Source: Mesorhizobium alhagi CCNWXJ12-2
GTDB taxonomy: Bacteria; Pseudomonadota; Alphaproteobacteria; Rhizobiales; Rhizobiaceae
DNA: 64,000 bases
Assembly (NCBI RefSeq): GCF_000236565.1
Contig: NZ_AHAM01000027.1
Span: forward strand, 1-64,000
Reading direction: 5' to 3'
The translations under genes and the position numbers were made by a program. A model generated the notes under the pieces. It ran no database searches and was not told where the DNA came from. It was given only the letters and a program-made list of their open reading frames with translations. Shown one piece after another: positions 1-8,126 of this stretch. How positions within the stretch are numbered: the first letter of the stretch is position 1; each line of letters begins with the position of its first letter.

Positions 1-856
1 CGACCGAGCCTACATAATTGCGCAAGCCGCCGAGCGCGTCTTGCGGCATGTCGATCAGGCCAAAACTTTCGCCAGGCCTGGCGCGCCCGACCAGCGCCGG
101 CCGATCGCGCGCCGGTCCCTCGTGCTGGCAGCCGAACCAGACCGCGCCGCTCCGGTCAACCGCCATGTGGCGGATCGACAGCTGGTGCAGTTTGGGCGAC
201 AGTTCGTGGCGTTCGATGAGATCGCCCGAGAGCCGGTCGAAGAAGACCAGCGACGGCTTCATTGTCGCCAGGTTCAGCTTGGCGCGGCCGAAATCCGGGT
301 GCGTCTCGATTCCGCCATTGGCGATCGCCAGCGTTTGGCCGTCGGCAAGCAGCAGCAGTTCATGCGGCCCGACGCCATGGGTGGGGAATTCGCCCAGCCG
401 TTGGAAGTCCGCGCTGGCGTCGTAGACGCCGATCATGCCCGCCGCATTGTCGAAATCGTTCTCGGTGGCATAGAGCAGCCGGCCGTCGCGGGAGAACACG
501 CCATGGCCGAAGAAGTGCCGGCCGGCGATGCTGGCGATAGTCACAGGTTGCTTGCTGCCTGTGTGATCGAATACGACCGCGAAAGTGCCGGGCTGGCGCG
601 CGAACACCACCGAGCGCCGCGACACCGGGTCGAAGGTCACGTCATGCCCCCGGTCGGGCAGGTCGATCCGGTGCAGCACCGCGCCCGCTTCCGACAATAT
701 CGCCGCGCCGTATCTGCCGTCGCGCCGCTGGTATGCCGTGGCGAACACTGCGTCCGCCTGCACCGTTTCGGCGAGAGCGCGGCTCGGCAGGGCTGAGAGG
801 AAACCTGTGCCCGCGGCTTTCAGGAAATCCCTACGACCTATGAGCGGCGTGCGCAC
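1..856 (-). CDS. DUF1513 protein with Tat signal (3' end outside window)
   Basis: Last gene seen of the leftward iron operon. It is read from a GTG at 856, two bases after the stop of the upstream imelysin gene. The N-terminus has a twin-arginine signal (GRRDFLKAAG) followed by a hydrophobic stretch and an Ala-rich cleavage region, so the product should be exported folded to the periplasm. The rest looks like a beta-propeller-type protein with repeated Asp/Gly-rich blades. DUF1513 proteins regularly sit beside imelysin and di-haem oxidoreductase genes, and I identify it mainly by that context plus the Tat signal. Its biochemical role is not established; a part in periplasmic iron handling is inferred. 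The C-terminus lies beyond the window start. Confidence 0.8.
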   Translation of the reverse strand, partial: MRTPLIGRRDFLKAAGTGFLSALPSRALAETVQADAVFATAYQRRDGRYGAAILSEAGAVLHRIDLPDRGHDVTFDPVSRRSVVFARQPGTFAVVFDHTGSKQPVTIASIAGRHFFGHGVFSRDGRLLYATENDFDNAAGMIGVYDASADFQRLGEFPTHGVGPHELLLLADGQTLAIANGGIETHPDFGRAKLNLATMKPSLVFFDRLSGDLIERHELSPKLHQLSIRHMAVDRSGAVWFGCQHEGPARDRPALVGRARPGESFGLIDMPQDALGGLRNYVGSV

Positions 857-858
857 GC

Positions 859-1923
859 TCAGTCTCCGTCAAGCGACGAGAAGCCGGCGGTAAGGCCGAG
901 CGCGCCCGCGAGCCTGACGCCGAAAAGTTCCGACAGGCTGGAGGTGACGATGCGTGCATAGGCCAGCTTCTCCCGCCGCGCCGGGTCGGCGAGCATTTCC
1001 GCGACTGGTCCGTCCGCGGCTTTCAGAGCGCTCTCGGCATTGTCGAATTCGAAGCCGATCGAATCCGCGATCCAAGCCGAATCCGATGGCAGCAATCCGG
1101 CAAGTTGGCTCGCTTCGAACAGCTTCCGCATGCCGCCGAGGCTTGCCGCGATGGAGGCCGTCGCGGCACCAGATCGCCAGAAGATCGCCTGCTTCGGCCG
1201 GTTGCCATCCGCGTCCTCGCCGAGAAAGCCGTTGATGCGCACGTTGCGCACCATTTCAAGGCCATGGATGAAGATGTCGAGCAGTTCGGTGATCGCCTCG
1301 TCATCGGTGCGATAGAGCGGGTTGTCGGCGCCTGGACTGGCCCACTGTGCCGAGATGCCGGCCGGATCCTGCCAGCCGGCGACGATGGCCGAGGCCATCT
1401 CCTCGACATTGGCTGCAATCGCGCGTCCATAGGAGCAGCGATAATCCTCGCCGGGCGCAGCCAGCTTCTCGGCCCCCGTGCCGAAAAGGATGAATTCGAG
1501 CGCGCCCAGCCCCTGCATTGCAACACTCTTGCCCTTGAGTGTCGCGGCGTCAGCGGCGGTCGCATCCTTGTCCGCAAGCGCCCGCTGCACTTGCTTCAGA
1601 CCGGTGCTCCTGCGGTCGGGCCAGAACAGGATGCGTTCCAGCCGGTTCTCCTCCGTCACCGGGCCGAAGCGGATGATCTCGGCTTCCGACCACGCGGTGA
1701 CGGCGCCGGCGAAGCCGCTTTGCGCTGCCGCAAGCCTGTCCGGCGACGGCTCGGCGCAGAGAGTGTCCATGTTGTCGCTGAGTTCGGCCGACGCGGTCTG
1801 GAACGCGCCATAGGCCGGCGTGACGAAGCCCGACACTGCTGCGGCTATCACCGGGTTTTCCGCCCTGACCGGAGATGCAAAGGCGGTCACCATCGCAATG
1901 AGGAAGAGCAGCAAAGATCGCAT
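859..1923 (-). CDS. Imelysin-family periplasmic protein (second copy)
   Basis: 354 residues with a clear signal peptide (MRSLLLFLIAMVTAFASPVRA). The helical body matches the imelysin/IrpA-like family linked to periplasmic iron uptake. The ATG overlaps the last base of the di-haem oxidoreductase stop (TAATG), so translation is probably coupled. The family's GxHxxE metal motif is degenerate here: the matching site reads GLGALEFILFG, with His replaced by Gly, unlike the intact copy at 4572-5873. It therefore resembles the divergent periplasmic partner usually found third in this four-gene cluster. A metal-binding role is doubtful; structural or partner roles are possible. Confidence 0.85.
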   Translation of the reverse strand: MRSLLLFLIAMVTAFASPVRAENPVIAAAVSGFVTPAYGAFQTASAELSDNMDTLCAEPSPDRLAAAQSGFAGAVTAWSEAEIIRFGPVTEENRLERILFWPDRRSTGLKQVQRALADKDATAADAATLKGKSVAMQGLGALEFILFGTGAEKLAAPGEDYRCSYGRAIAANVEEMASAIVAGWQDPAGISAQWASPGADNPLYRTDDEAITELLDIFIHGLEMVRNVRINGFLGEDADGNRPKQAIFWRSGAATASIAASLGGMRKLFEASQLAGLLPSDSAWIADSIGFEFDNAESALKAADGPVAEMLADPARREKLAYARIVTSSLSELFGVRLAGALGLTAGFSSLDGD

Positions 1924-3746
1924 TACAGCGACTCCAGGAATTTTATCAGCGCCTCGCGATCGGCCTTGGGTAAAGCGGCGAAGCCGTCGCGGGCGGCCTG
2001 CGCCTCGCCGCCGTGCCAGAGGATCGCCTCGGTCAGGTTCCGCGCGCGTCCGTCATGCAGGAAAAAGGTGTGGCCGCTGACCTCTTCGGTGAGCCCGATC
2101 CCCCAGAGCGGCGGTGTGCGCCATTCCTTGCCGGTCGCGTCGCCGACGGTCTGGCCGTCGGCCAAGCCTTCGCCCATGTCGTGCAGCAGGAAGTCGGAAT
2201 AAGGCCATATCAGTTGGAAGGCATGCGCCTTGTTGGGCGCGTCGCGCCGCGTCACGAATTTAGGCGTGTGGCAGGAGGCGCAGCCGAGCTGGTAAAAGAC
2301 CTTCTTGCCGGCCAGCACTTCCGGCTTTCCGACGTCGCGCCGCGCCGGCACTGCTAGATTCTGCGAATAGAAGGTGACGAGGTCGAGCACCGGGTTCGGC
2401 GCTTCGCTTTTGCCAAGACGCTCCTGTATGCCATTCGGCAGCGCAAGGCAGTCCTGCTGCGCCTCGCTGCAATCGCCCCAGTGGCGCGGCACATCCGGCG
2501 TCGAGATACCGATATCCCCGGCGAAGGCTTCGGCCGACTGCTGGCGGATCGACGGCGTGGACGCCTTCCAGCCGAACCGCCCGAGCGCCGGTTCACCGCT
2601 TGCTGCGTCGCGCACGACCGACGCCTTGCCCGAAATCCCGTCACCGTCCCGGTCGTCCGGGTCGGCCTTGGCGAGAATGTCGGCTGGATGGATCTGCTCG
2701 ACCAAGCCGAGGCCGATCATCGGCGGCGTTACACGCGGCGACAGCGTCGTTGCGGGATGCAGCGGGCCGAGCGACAGATCGTCGACCGAATAGCTCGGCT
2801 TGCGCAGCGATACTACGCTGCCGTCCCCGAGCGTGACAGACATCTCCTCGTAGGCGATTTTCATCCTGCCTTCGGAGGCAAGACCCGGAACGGCGAGATC
2901 CTGCAGCTGCCCGCCGTAGACGGGATCGGGGAAGTTGAGTGCGGCCTTCCGCCCCAACATGGCCTTTTCCTCGACGGTTTCGGCGGCCCGGGCGAGCCGC
3001 AGGAACATGGAGGGCGCGTCTGAATTGTCTTCGGGAGGGTGTCCCCGGCCGTCCTTTAGATGGCAGCTCTGGCAGGCGCGTGCGTTGAACAGCGGCCCGA
3101 GTCCGTCGGATGCCTGCGTAGAAGACGGCGAAGATACCCAGAGCTTGCGGAATAGCCCATTACCGAGCTTGAACGTTCCCTGCTCCTCGAAGCTCAGATT
3201 GGCCGAGGGGTGTGAAAACGCGTCCTGGTTGACGCGCTTGCGTGAAGTCGCGGCGCCCGCAGGCATCGGCTCGAAATCTTCAGCCTTGGAGAAATCGGTC
3301 GTCGGCTCGGTTATCGCCCTGACACGAGCGAGATCCTTTGCTGTGAGATCGGTGCGCGTTGCGGAAAGTCCAGACGGGACGTCTCCAGCTGTCACACCAA
3401 CGGTCAAAGCGAGGCTCACGAGTCCAGCGACCGACCATCGAAGCGGAGGCTGTATAAGCGCATCCTTCGAAGCTCGCTCCGCTCGCACCTCAGGATAAGG
3501 GGCGCTGTGCCCCGGCCCAAGAAGAGAGCCCTTGTGCTCCGGCTCAATACGAAAAGCGTTGTGCTCCGGCTTAGGATGGGGAGCACTGTGCTCCGGCTCG
3601 GAATTGCCGAGATTGTTTCCCGAGACGACACCGAAGAGGCAGCGCCCGCCCGTCCTCATCCTGAGGTGCGAGCGCAGCGAGCCTCGAAGGACGCACCAAT
3701 AATGCGAAAGCGTGCGGCGGCGCAGAAAATCTATGGCGCGCCGCAT
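1923..3746 (-). CDS. Di-haem oxidoreductase (DUF1111, thiol oxidoreductase-like)
   Basis: A c-type di-haem protein with two CxxCH haem sites (ACQSCH and GCASCH) in a body of about 480 residues typical of the DUF1111 family, which sits beside imelysins and probably acts in periplasmic redox chemistry of iron. The reading frame is open up to an ATG at 3746, eight bases after the bfr stop and behind an AGGA overlapping that stop. The first roughly 100 codons are not family sequence: they are encoded by two inverted REP-like elements and a 27-bp tandem repeat. A hydrophobic signal-like segment (RWSVAGLVSLALTVGVTAG) follows. An internal GTG at 3419 is an alternative start but gives a poor signal peptide. 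The function call is firm; the true N-terminus is not. Confidence 0.8.
   Translation of the reverse strand: MRRAIDFLRRRTLSHYWCVLRGSLRSHLRMRTGGRCLFGVVSGNNLGNSEPEHSAPHPKPEHNAFRIEPEHKGSLLGPGHSAPYPEVRAERASKDALIQPPLRWSVAGLVSLALTVGVTAGDVPSGLSATRTDLTAKDLARVRAITEPTTDFSKAEDFEPMPAGAATSRKRVNQDAFSHPSANLSFEEQGTFKLGNGLFRKLWVSSPSSTQASDGLGPLFNARACQSCHLKDGRGHPPEDNSDAPSMFLRLARAAETVEEKAMLGRKAALNFPDPVYGGQLQDLAVPGLASEGRMKIAYEEMSVTLGDGSVVSLRKPSYSVDDLSLGPLHPATTLSPRVTPPMIGLGLVEQIHPADILAKADPDDRDGDGISGKASVVRDAASGEPALGRFGWKASTPSIRQQSAEAFAGDIGISTPDVPRHWGDCSEAQQDCLALPNGIQERLGKSEAPNPVLDLVTFYSQNLAVPARRDVGKPEVLAGKKVFYQLGCASCHTPKFVTRRDAPNKAHAFQLIWPYSDFLLHDMGEGLADGQTVGDATGKEWRTPPLWGIGLTEEVSGHTFFLHDGRARNLTEAILWHGGEAQAARDGFAALPKADREALIKFLESL
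3459..3500 (-). repeat. REP-like element, copy A (inverted relative to copy B)
   Basis: About 42 bp that, reverse-complemented, closely matches copy B at 3654-3695 (about six differences). The core reads CCTnATCCTGAGGTGCGAGC followed by GAGC and TCGAAGGA. Similar short palindromic elements are dispersed in Rhizobiales genomes. This copy lies inside the open frame of the di-haem oxidoreductase and encodes the peptide PEVRAERASKDA. Confidence 0.75.
3507..3614. repeat. Four degenerate 27-bp tandem repeats
   Basis: Four consecutive 27-bp units start at 3507, 3534, 3561 and 3588. Each begins GTGCTCCGGC (GTGCCCCGGC in the first) and diverges in its second half. Because 27 is a multiple of three, the repeat keeps the surrounding reading frame open on both strands. 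It lies between the two inverted REP-like copies, in the 5' part of the di-haem oxidoreductase frame. Confidence 0.8.
3654..3695 (+). repeat. REP-like element, copy B
   Basis: Inverted partner of copy A at 3459-3500. Together they flank about 150 bp that includes the 27-bp tandem array. The pair sits just downstream of bfr, where the oxidoreductase signal peptide would normally begin. Confidence 0.75.
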
Positions 3747-3754
3747 CGCATGTC

Positions 3755-4240
3755 CTAGTCGGCGTCCTCGGCGGAAGCCGCGTTGAGCAGGCCGTAACGC
3801 TCCTCGCCGATGCTGGCGAGCAGTTGGAGCTGGGTTTCGAGGAAGTTGATATGGCCTTCCTCGTCCTTCAGCAGGTCCTCGAAAAGCTGCATGGTGACGT
3901 AGTCGCCGAGCTCCTGGCAGATCTCGCGCGAGCGCTTGTAGGAGGTTCTCGCGTCATACTCGCCGGCCAGGTCGGATTCGAGCACTTCGCGGACATTCTG
4001 GCCGATGCGCAGCGGCGCCAGCGATTGGAGGTTCGGGTGGCCCTCCAGAAAGATGATACGCTCGATGATCTTGTCGGCGTGGTGCATCTCCTCGATCGAT
4101 TCCTCGCGCTCCTTCTTGGCCAGCTTCTGGTATCCCCAATCCTCCAGCAACCGGTAGTGAAGCCAGTATTGGTTGACGGCGCCAAGTTCCAGAAACAGCG
4201 CCTCGTTAAGCCGCTCGATGACTTGTATTTCGCCCTTCAT
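3755..4240 (-). CDS. bfr: Bacterioferritin
   Basis: 161 residues from the ATG at 4240 ([15 protein letters not shown]), the usual family start; the frame extends 20 codons further up, into the ferredoxin gene. It forms a 24-subunit cytosolic iron-storage shell with haem between subunits. Visible ligands are the first-helix Glu ([13 protein letters not shown]), Glu/Met/His in EEMHHAD (Met being the haem ligand, Glu and His the ferroxidase ligands), and Glu/His in KDEEGHINF. The start overlaps the end of bfd by 35 bases, so the pair is coupled. Iron control probably comes from the Irr-box promoter at about 6.2 kb. Confidence 0.96.
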   Translation of the reverse strand: MKGEIQVIERLNEALFLELGAVNQYWLHYRLLEDWGYQKLAKKEREESIEEMHHADKIIERIIFLEGHPNLQSLAPLRIGQNVREVLESDLAGEYDARTSYKRSREICQELGDYVTMQLFEDLLKDEEGHINFLETQLQLLASIGEERYGLLNAASAEDAD

Positions 4241-4517
4241 GGCGTCTGCTCCCGAATTGGGTCCGCAATCCTCGGACGCGGTCCAGATGTGAAACGACAT
4301 CCGCCCCGTTCGCCTCCGAACGAAGGTGGTAATTCTCGGTTACCCGAATGATCGTTTCCACCACATTTGGGAAGCAGCCGCAACAGCGGCCGCGCTTTTG
4401 AAGCCAATGATAAACCTTCGCCGGCACGATGAGGTGCCAGGGATCGGCTTCCAGAAGCTGGACAATGGCCTCTTCGATTTCCTTTTCGCTTATCAGGTTG
4501 CAGTGACAGACAATCAT
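4206..4517 (-). CDS. bfd: Bacterioferritin-associated ferredoxin, (2Fe-2S)
   Basis: 103 residues. The N-terminal 55 or so are a BFD-like [2Fe-2S] domain with cysteines CHC near the start and RCCGC about 40 residues later. Bfd delivers electrons to bacterioferritin to reduce and release stored iron. The tail beyond about residue 65 is unusual: it is read through the start region of bfr in another frame and has no recognisable domain, so it may only reflect the overlap. It lies between the imelysin gene and bfr in the same operon. Confidence 0.9.
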   Translation of the reverse strand: MIVCHCNLISEKEIEEAIVQLLEADPWHLIVPAKVYHWLQKRGRCCGCFPNVVETIIRVTENYHLRSEANGADVVSHLDRVRGLRTQFGSRRHEGRNTSHRAA

Positions 4518-4535
4518 GTTGAACTCTGTTGGGTC

Positions 4536-4553
4536 CCGGCGCAGGAGCGCCGG
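4536..4553 (-). other. Hairpin between imelysin and bfd genes
   Basis: Perfect 7-bp stem (CCGGCGC/GCGCCGG) with a 4-base loop in the 54-bp gap between the imelysin stop and the bfd start. No T-run follows in the leftward direction, so it is more likely an mRNA-processing or stability element, or a partial attenuator, than a full terminator. Confidence 0.5.
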
Positions 4554-4571
4554 CCTGGATGTCGGGTAAGC

Positions 4572-5873
4572 CTACTGAAATACCTTGTCGGGAGCGTCGA
4601 GGCTGTCGGAGCCTTCGAAGGCGATCGAATCGAGCTTCAGCACGGCGACCGCGCGCTCGATGGACCTGGTCTGGTCGATCAGCCCGTCAATCGCGGCCTG
4701 AACCGCGGCGTTGCCCTCGGCATTGCCTTCGCCGATCTGCTGGTCGTAAGCCTCGCCACCCTCAGCACGCTTCGCCATGACTTCCATGGCGGCGATCGTC
4801 GCATCGAGCTTGCCCGTGAGCTCGGCGTTGAGAGCCGGGTCGATCTCGTTGACCATGGCGGCTACGGACGGCCCTTCGACCACAGTCCCGTCGATGCGCT
4901 TGTAGCTGCCGAGATAGGCGTCGCGGATGCCGATCGCATCATACAGATGCGAGATGTGGGTATTGTCCGAGAAGCAGTCATGCTCCTCCTCGGGATCGTG
5001 CAGCAGGAGCCCGAGTTTCATGCGCTCTCCGGCCAGTTCGCCATAGGATAGCGAGCCCATACCTGTCAGGATGGCGGAGATGCCTACCTTGGGATCGCCA
5101 TCGAGCAGGGCCTTGCGCGCCGCGCCTTCAGCTCCCCAATTGGCGACCATTTCCTGAAGGTCGGCCACCAGAAGATCGGTCGCGGCCGCCAGATACTCGG
5201 CACGCCGTTCGCAATTGCCGCCGGTGCAATTTGCCGTGTCGTAATCGGTGAAGGGGCGATTTCCAGCGCCAGGGCCGGTCCCGTTCAGATCTTGGCCCCA
5301 GAGCAGGAATTCCACAGCGTGGTAGCCAGTGGCGACATTGGCCTCGATGCCGCCGGCTTCCTGAAGCGTGCCGGCAAGGAATTCCGGCGTGATCCGGGAA
5401 GCGTCGACCTCGGTCCCGTTAATCTCGATCTTCGGGCTGGCGATGACATTGGCGGTATAGAGCGTGTTCTCGTCTGATTCGGTGCCGTAACCGGCGTCGA
5501 CGTAGTCGATCAGCCCTTCGTCGAGCGGCCAGGCATTCACGCGGCCTTCCCACTCGTCCACGATCGGATTTCCGAAGCGGTAAACCTCGGTTTGCTGGTA
5601 GGGGATGCGAGCCGCCTTCCAGGCGGCGCGGGCAGCTTCCAGGGCCTCCGCCGAAGGTTTGGTGATCAGCGCGTCGGCGGCCTCGTCGAGCTTCACGGCG
5701 GTCGCCAGCGCGTCCTCATATTTCGCCTGCGCGATATCGGCATAATTGGCCAGTACCGCCTTGGGATCGGTATCGGCCTTTGCCGGCAGCACGAAAATGG
5801 CCGCCGTAAGCATTGCCGTCGCGGCTATCGCCGCCAATTTGCCGCCCTGCGGCGCTGTGACCCATGCTTGCAT
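4572..5873 (-). CDS. Imelysin-family iron-regulated protein (IrpA-like)
   Basis: 433 residues from the ATG at 5873, chosen over an upstream ATG at 5903 because GAGGAG lies about 8 bases before it. The signal peptide runs roughly residues 1-33, ending FVLPAKA. The family GxHxxE motif is intact (GYHAVEFLLWGQDLNGTGPGAG), as expected for a metal-binding imelysin. Such proteins are exported, iron-responsive and associated with iron uptake; the exact step is unsettled. It is the promoter-proximal gene of the leftward iron operon and is preceded by the Irr-box promoter. Confidence 0.92.
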   Translation of the reverse strand: MQAWVTAPQGGKLAAIAATAMLTAAIFVLPAKADTDPKAVLANYADIAQAKYEDALATAVKLDEAADALITKPSAEALEAARAAWKAARIPYQQTEVYRFGNPIVDEWEGRVNAWPLDEGLIDYVDAGYGTESDENTLYTANVIASPKIEINGTEVDASRITPEFLAGTLQEAGGIEANVATGYHAVEFLLWGQDLNGTGPGAGNRPFTDYDTANCTGGNCERRAEYLAAATDLLVADLQEMVANWGAEGAARKALLDGDPKVGISAILTGMGSLSYGELAGERMKLGLLLHDPEEEHDCFSDNTHISHLYDAIGIRDAYLGSYKRIDGTVVEGPSVAAMVNEIDPALNAELTGKLDATIAAMEVMAKRAEGGEAYDQQIGEGNAEGNAAVQAAIDGLIDQTRSIERAVAVLKLDSIAFEGSDSLDAPDKVFQ

Positions 5874-6371
5874 CGTCGTCTTCTCCTCAGGAATGGCCGG
5901 CAAGCGGCGCGAGACTGGAATGTCTGATGCCGTGCAGCGGCGCGTGACCCGGAGCGGAAACGCGCAGTGCGCCCACGAGGGTTGCTGAAATGCCGGAGGG
6001 CATGCGCCGCTTCAAAGGCGGGCGGACCGCGCAGGAGCGCTGGTCGAGGAAAGCAGACACAAGGTCCTCCAATCGAACGGGTTCAAGGCCCAGACATCAA
6101 AGGGATACGCTCTTCGAGCACGCGCCATAAAGACGTCAGATGCGCAAAAGTCAAGAAGCATTCCTACATTAACATTTGAAATCAATAGATTAGAACTGTT
6201 CTAAATAGGTCAACTTATGCTCAAGGCGTCCCAATCCGTCCCCTGCGCACAGACGGCGCGCTTGACACAGCGGCATCCGGAGTGCGACCCGAAGCCGGTC
6301 GGCGATGTCGGAATCCGAACGGTCGGCGGGTCGCGCGCCATCCTATCCTGCGCGGCGGAAACACAAGCATC
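5874..6371. other. Intergenic region upstream of the iron operon
   Basis: About 500 bp between two divergently read genes. The 5874-6100 part is GC-rich with no convincing gene: a 61-codon leftward frame at 5887-6072 lacks a good ribosome site and family likeness. The 6140-6220 part is AT-rich and holds the Irr-box promoter annotated separately. No separate promoter for the rightward reductase gene was recognised. Confidence 0.6.
6184..6213 (-). promoter_or_regulatory. Irr-box (ICE-like) palindrome within a leftward promoter
   Basis: Positions 6190-6204 read TTAGAA-CTG-TTCTAA, a perfect inverted repeat matching the TTAGAA-N3-TTCTAA form known for the haem-responsive regulator Irr in Rhizobiales. 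Leftward, TTGACC (6213-6208) and TCTATT (6189-6184) are spaced 18 bases apart as plausible -35 and -10 boxes, and the palindrome fills the spacer, as expected for repression. The first gene downstream is the imelysin gene (start 5873, a leader of about 310 bases), followed by bfd and bfr. Confidence 0.75.
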
Positions 6372-7613
6372 ATGAAGAACGGCGTGGTCATTATCGGTGC
6401 GGGACATGCGGGCGTGCAGGCGGCCGCAAGCCTGCGTGAGGAGGGTTTCGATGGGCCCGTCACGCTGATCGGCGACGAGAACGAACTCCCCTACCACAAA
6501 CCGCCTCTGTCCAAGGCTTTCATGAAGGACGCCGACGCCAAGCCGCAAATGCTGCGTGCCGAGGCCTTTTACGCCAATGGGCGCATCGAGCTGATGCTGG
6601 GCTCCAGCGTGGAACGGATCGACCTTTCCGGCCGCCGGCTCGACCTCTCGGGCGGTGGTCATATTGCCTTCGACCGGGTCATCCTCGCCACCGGCTCACG
6701 GCCTCGCACGCTGGCTCTGCCGGGCTCCGATCTCGCCAGGGTGCTGTCGCTGCGTTCCGTCGCCGACGCTCGCGCGATCCGCGAGGCGAGCGGCAGCGAC
6801 GACATTGTCGTTCTCGGTGGCGGCTTCATCGGACTGGAGATCGCCGCGACACTTGCGGCGGGGGGGCGCCGGGTCACGGTCGTCGAGGCGCAGGACAGGC
6901 TGCTCGCCCGCGCAGCCGCGCCGGTGATCGCCGCCCATGTCCGCTCCCGCTTCGAAGCGTCGGGCGTGCGCCTTTTGACCAATACGACGATCGAGCGGCT
7001 GCAAGGCCAGAATGGCCATGTCACGGCGGCAGTGACTTCGTCGGGCGAGAGACTGCCGGCGGGGCTTGTTCTTATCGGCGTCGGCGTCGTGCCCAATTCG
7101 GAGCTTGCCGAGGCGGCGGGCATCGCGGTCGCCAACGGCATCCGCGTCGATCCACAAATGCGCAGCTCGCAACCCGAAATCCTGGCGATCGGCGACAACG
7201 CCAACTTCCGGCACTGGCTTTCAGGGACCGATGTGCGGCTCGAATCGGTCCAGAACGCCACCGATCAGGCGCGGCTCGCCGCCCGCACCATCACCGGCCA
7301 TGAAGATGCCTATCGCAGCGTCCCCTGGTTCTGGTCCGATATCGGCGACATGAAGCTGCAGATGGTCGGCCTGGCCGCCGGCAGCGACAGGTCCGTCGTG
7401 GTCGGCGAGGCGGCGGAAAACCGCTTTTCGGTGTTCCACTATCTCGGCGATAGGCTGATCTGCATCGAATCCGTCAACCGGCCGGCCGACCATATGCTCG
7501 GCAGGAAAATGCTTGCTGCGGGCTTTTCGCCGAACCCGGCAACGCTTGCCTCTGACGATCTCAAGGCCCAGTTCGCTGCCTGGCAGCAGTTGCAGCCGAC
7601 CGAACCGGCCTGA
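6372..7613 (+). CDS. FAD-dependent NAD(P)H:ferredoxin reductase (putidaredoxin/rhodocoxin reductase-like)
   Basis: 413 residues. The FAD-binding GxGxxG is at the very N-terminus (VIIGAGHAGVQAA), a second Rossmann motif near residue 150 (VVLGGGFIGLEIA) binds NAD(P)H, and the ATGSRP and AIGDNAN motifs are those of this flavoprotein class; a C-terminal reductase domain follows. Such enzymes pass electrons from NAD(P)H to a [2Fe-2S] ferredoxin serving oxygenases or P450s. No ferredoxin or oxygenase gene adjoins it, but the divergent iron operon encodes Bfd, so reduction of Bfd is a possible though untested role. Confidence 0.88.
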   Translation: MKNGVVIIGAGHAGVQAAASLREEGFDGPVTLIGDENELPYHKPPLSKAFMKDADAKPQMLRAEAFYANGRIELMLGSSVERIDLSGRRLDLSGGGHIAFDRVILATGSRPRTLALPGSDLARVLSLRSVADARAIREASGSDDIVVLGGGFIGLEIAATLAAGGRRVTVVEAQDRLLARAAAPVIAAHVRSRFEASGVRLLTNTTIERLQGQNGHVTAAVTSSGERLPAGLVLIGVGVVPNSELAEAAGIAVANGIRVDPQMRSSQPEILAIGDNANFRHWLSGTDVRLESVQNATDQARLAARTITGHEDAYRSVPWFWSDIGDMKLQMVGLAAGSDRSVVVGEAAENRFSVFHYLGDRLICIESVNRPADHMLGRKMLAAGFSPNPATLASDDLKAQFAAWQQLQPTEPA

Positions 7614-7620
7614 CCCGCCG

Positions 7621-7645
7621 GGAACCCGCCCGCCCCGTACACGTT
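7621..7645 (+). promoter_or_regulatory. EcfG-type promoter motif (GGAAC-N16-CGTT)
   Basis: GGAAC at 7621-7625 and CGTT at 7642-7645 with a 16-base spacer match the -35/-10 pattern of alphaproteobacterial general-stress sigma factors. It lies 54 bases before the start of the iron-permease-like gene. Confidence 0.6.
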
Positions 7646-7698
7646 CTGCGGGGAAGGTGAGGGCATCATGCCGTCTCCGGCCGCAGGAGGTTCAAGGC

Positions 7699-8073
7699 AT
7701 GACATTCGACGGGACGTTCACCAGGATTGCCAACAGGGTGGCGCACGTCGCAGGCATGCCGGCGGCTTTCATCGCCTGTTGCCTGGTCGTCCTTGTTTGG
7801 GCCGTCAGCGGTCCTCTGTTCGGCTTTTCCGACACTTGGCAGCTCATCATCAACACCGGCACGACGATCATCACCTTCTTGATGGTGTTCCTCATCCAGA
7901 ACACCCAGAACCGCGACGGCGCAGCCCTGCAGGCAAAGCTCGACGAACTGATCCGGGTCACGGCCGCGTCGAACAAGTTCATTGGCATCGAGCATCTTAC
8001 CGAGCAGGAGGTCGAGGAGTTCCGCTTGCGTTGCGAGCGCGCCGCCAAGAAAGCCCTGGAGAAGACGCGCTGA
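7699..8073 (+). CDS. Low-affinity iron permease-family small membrane protein
   Basis: 124 residues from ATG 7699, preceded by AGGAGG at 7685-7690. Two transmembrane segments (about residues 20-42 and 50-68) flank a short loop, followed by the conserved FLIQNTQNRD stretch and a charged cytoplasmic helix, as in the family named after yeast Fet4. Bacterial members are only about 120-150 residues long, and transport activity is not demonstrated for them. The upstream EcfG-type motif suggests stress induction rather than simple iron control. Confidence 0.8.
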   Translation: MTFDGTFTRIANRVAHVAGMPAAFIACCLVVLVWAVSGPLFGFSDTWQLIINTGTTIITFLMVFLIQNTQNRDGAALQAKLDELIRVTAASNKFIGIEHLTEQEVEEFRLRCERAAKKALEKTR

Positions 8074-8126
8074 TCCGCCTCGATAGAGGGCGCCGCCTGC
8101 GCATGCTTGCTAAATCCGACCGGTAC

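Noticed and set aside
41-796. Long rightward frame at the window start
   Set aside because: It is antisense to the Tat-signal DUF1513 gene, with Arg/Ala-rich shadow composition and no ribosome site.
5887-6072. 61-codon leftward frame before the imelysin gene
   Set aside because: No family likeness or convincing ribosome site; lies in the untranslated leader expected from the Irr-box promoter.
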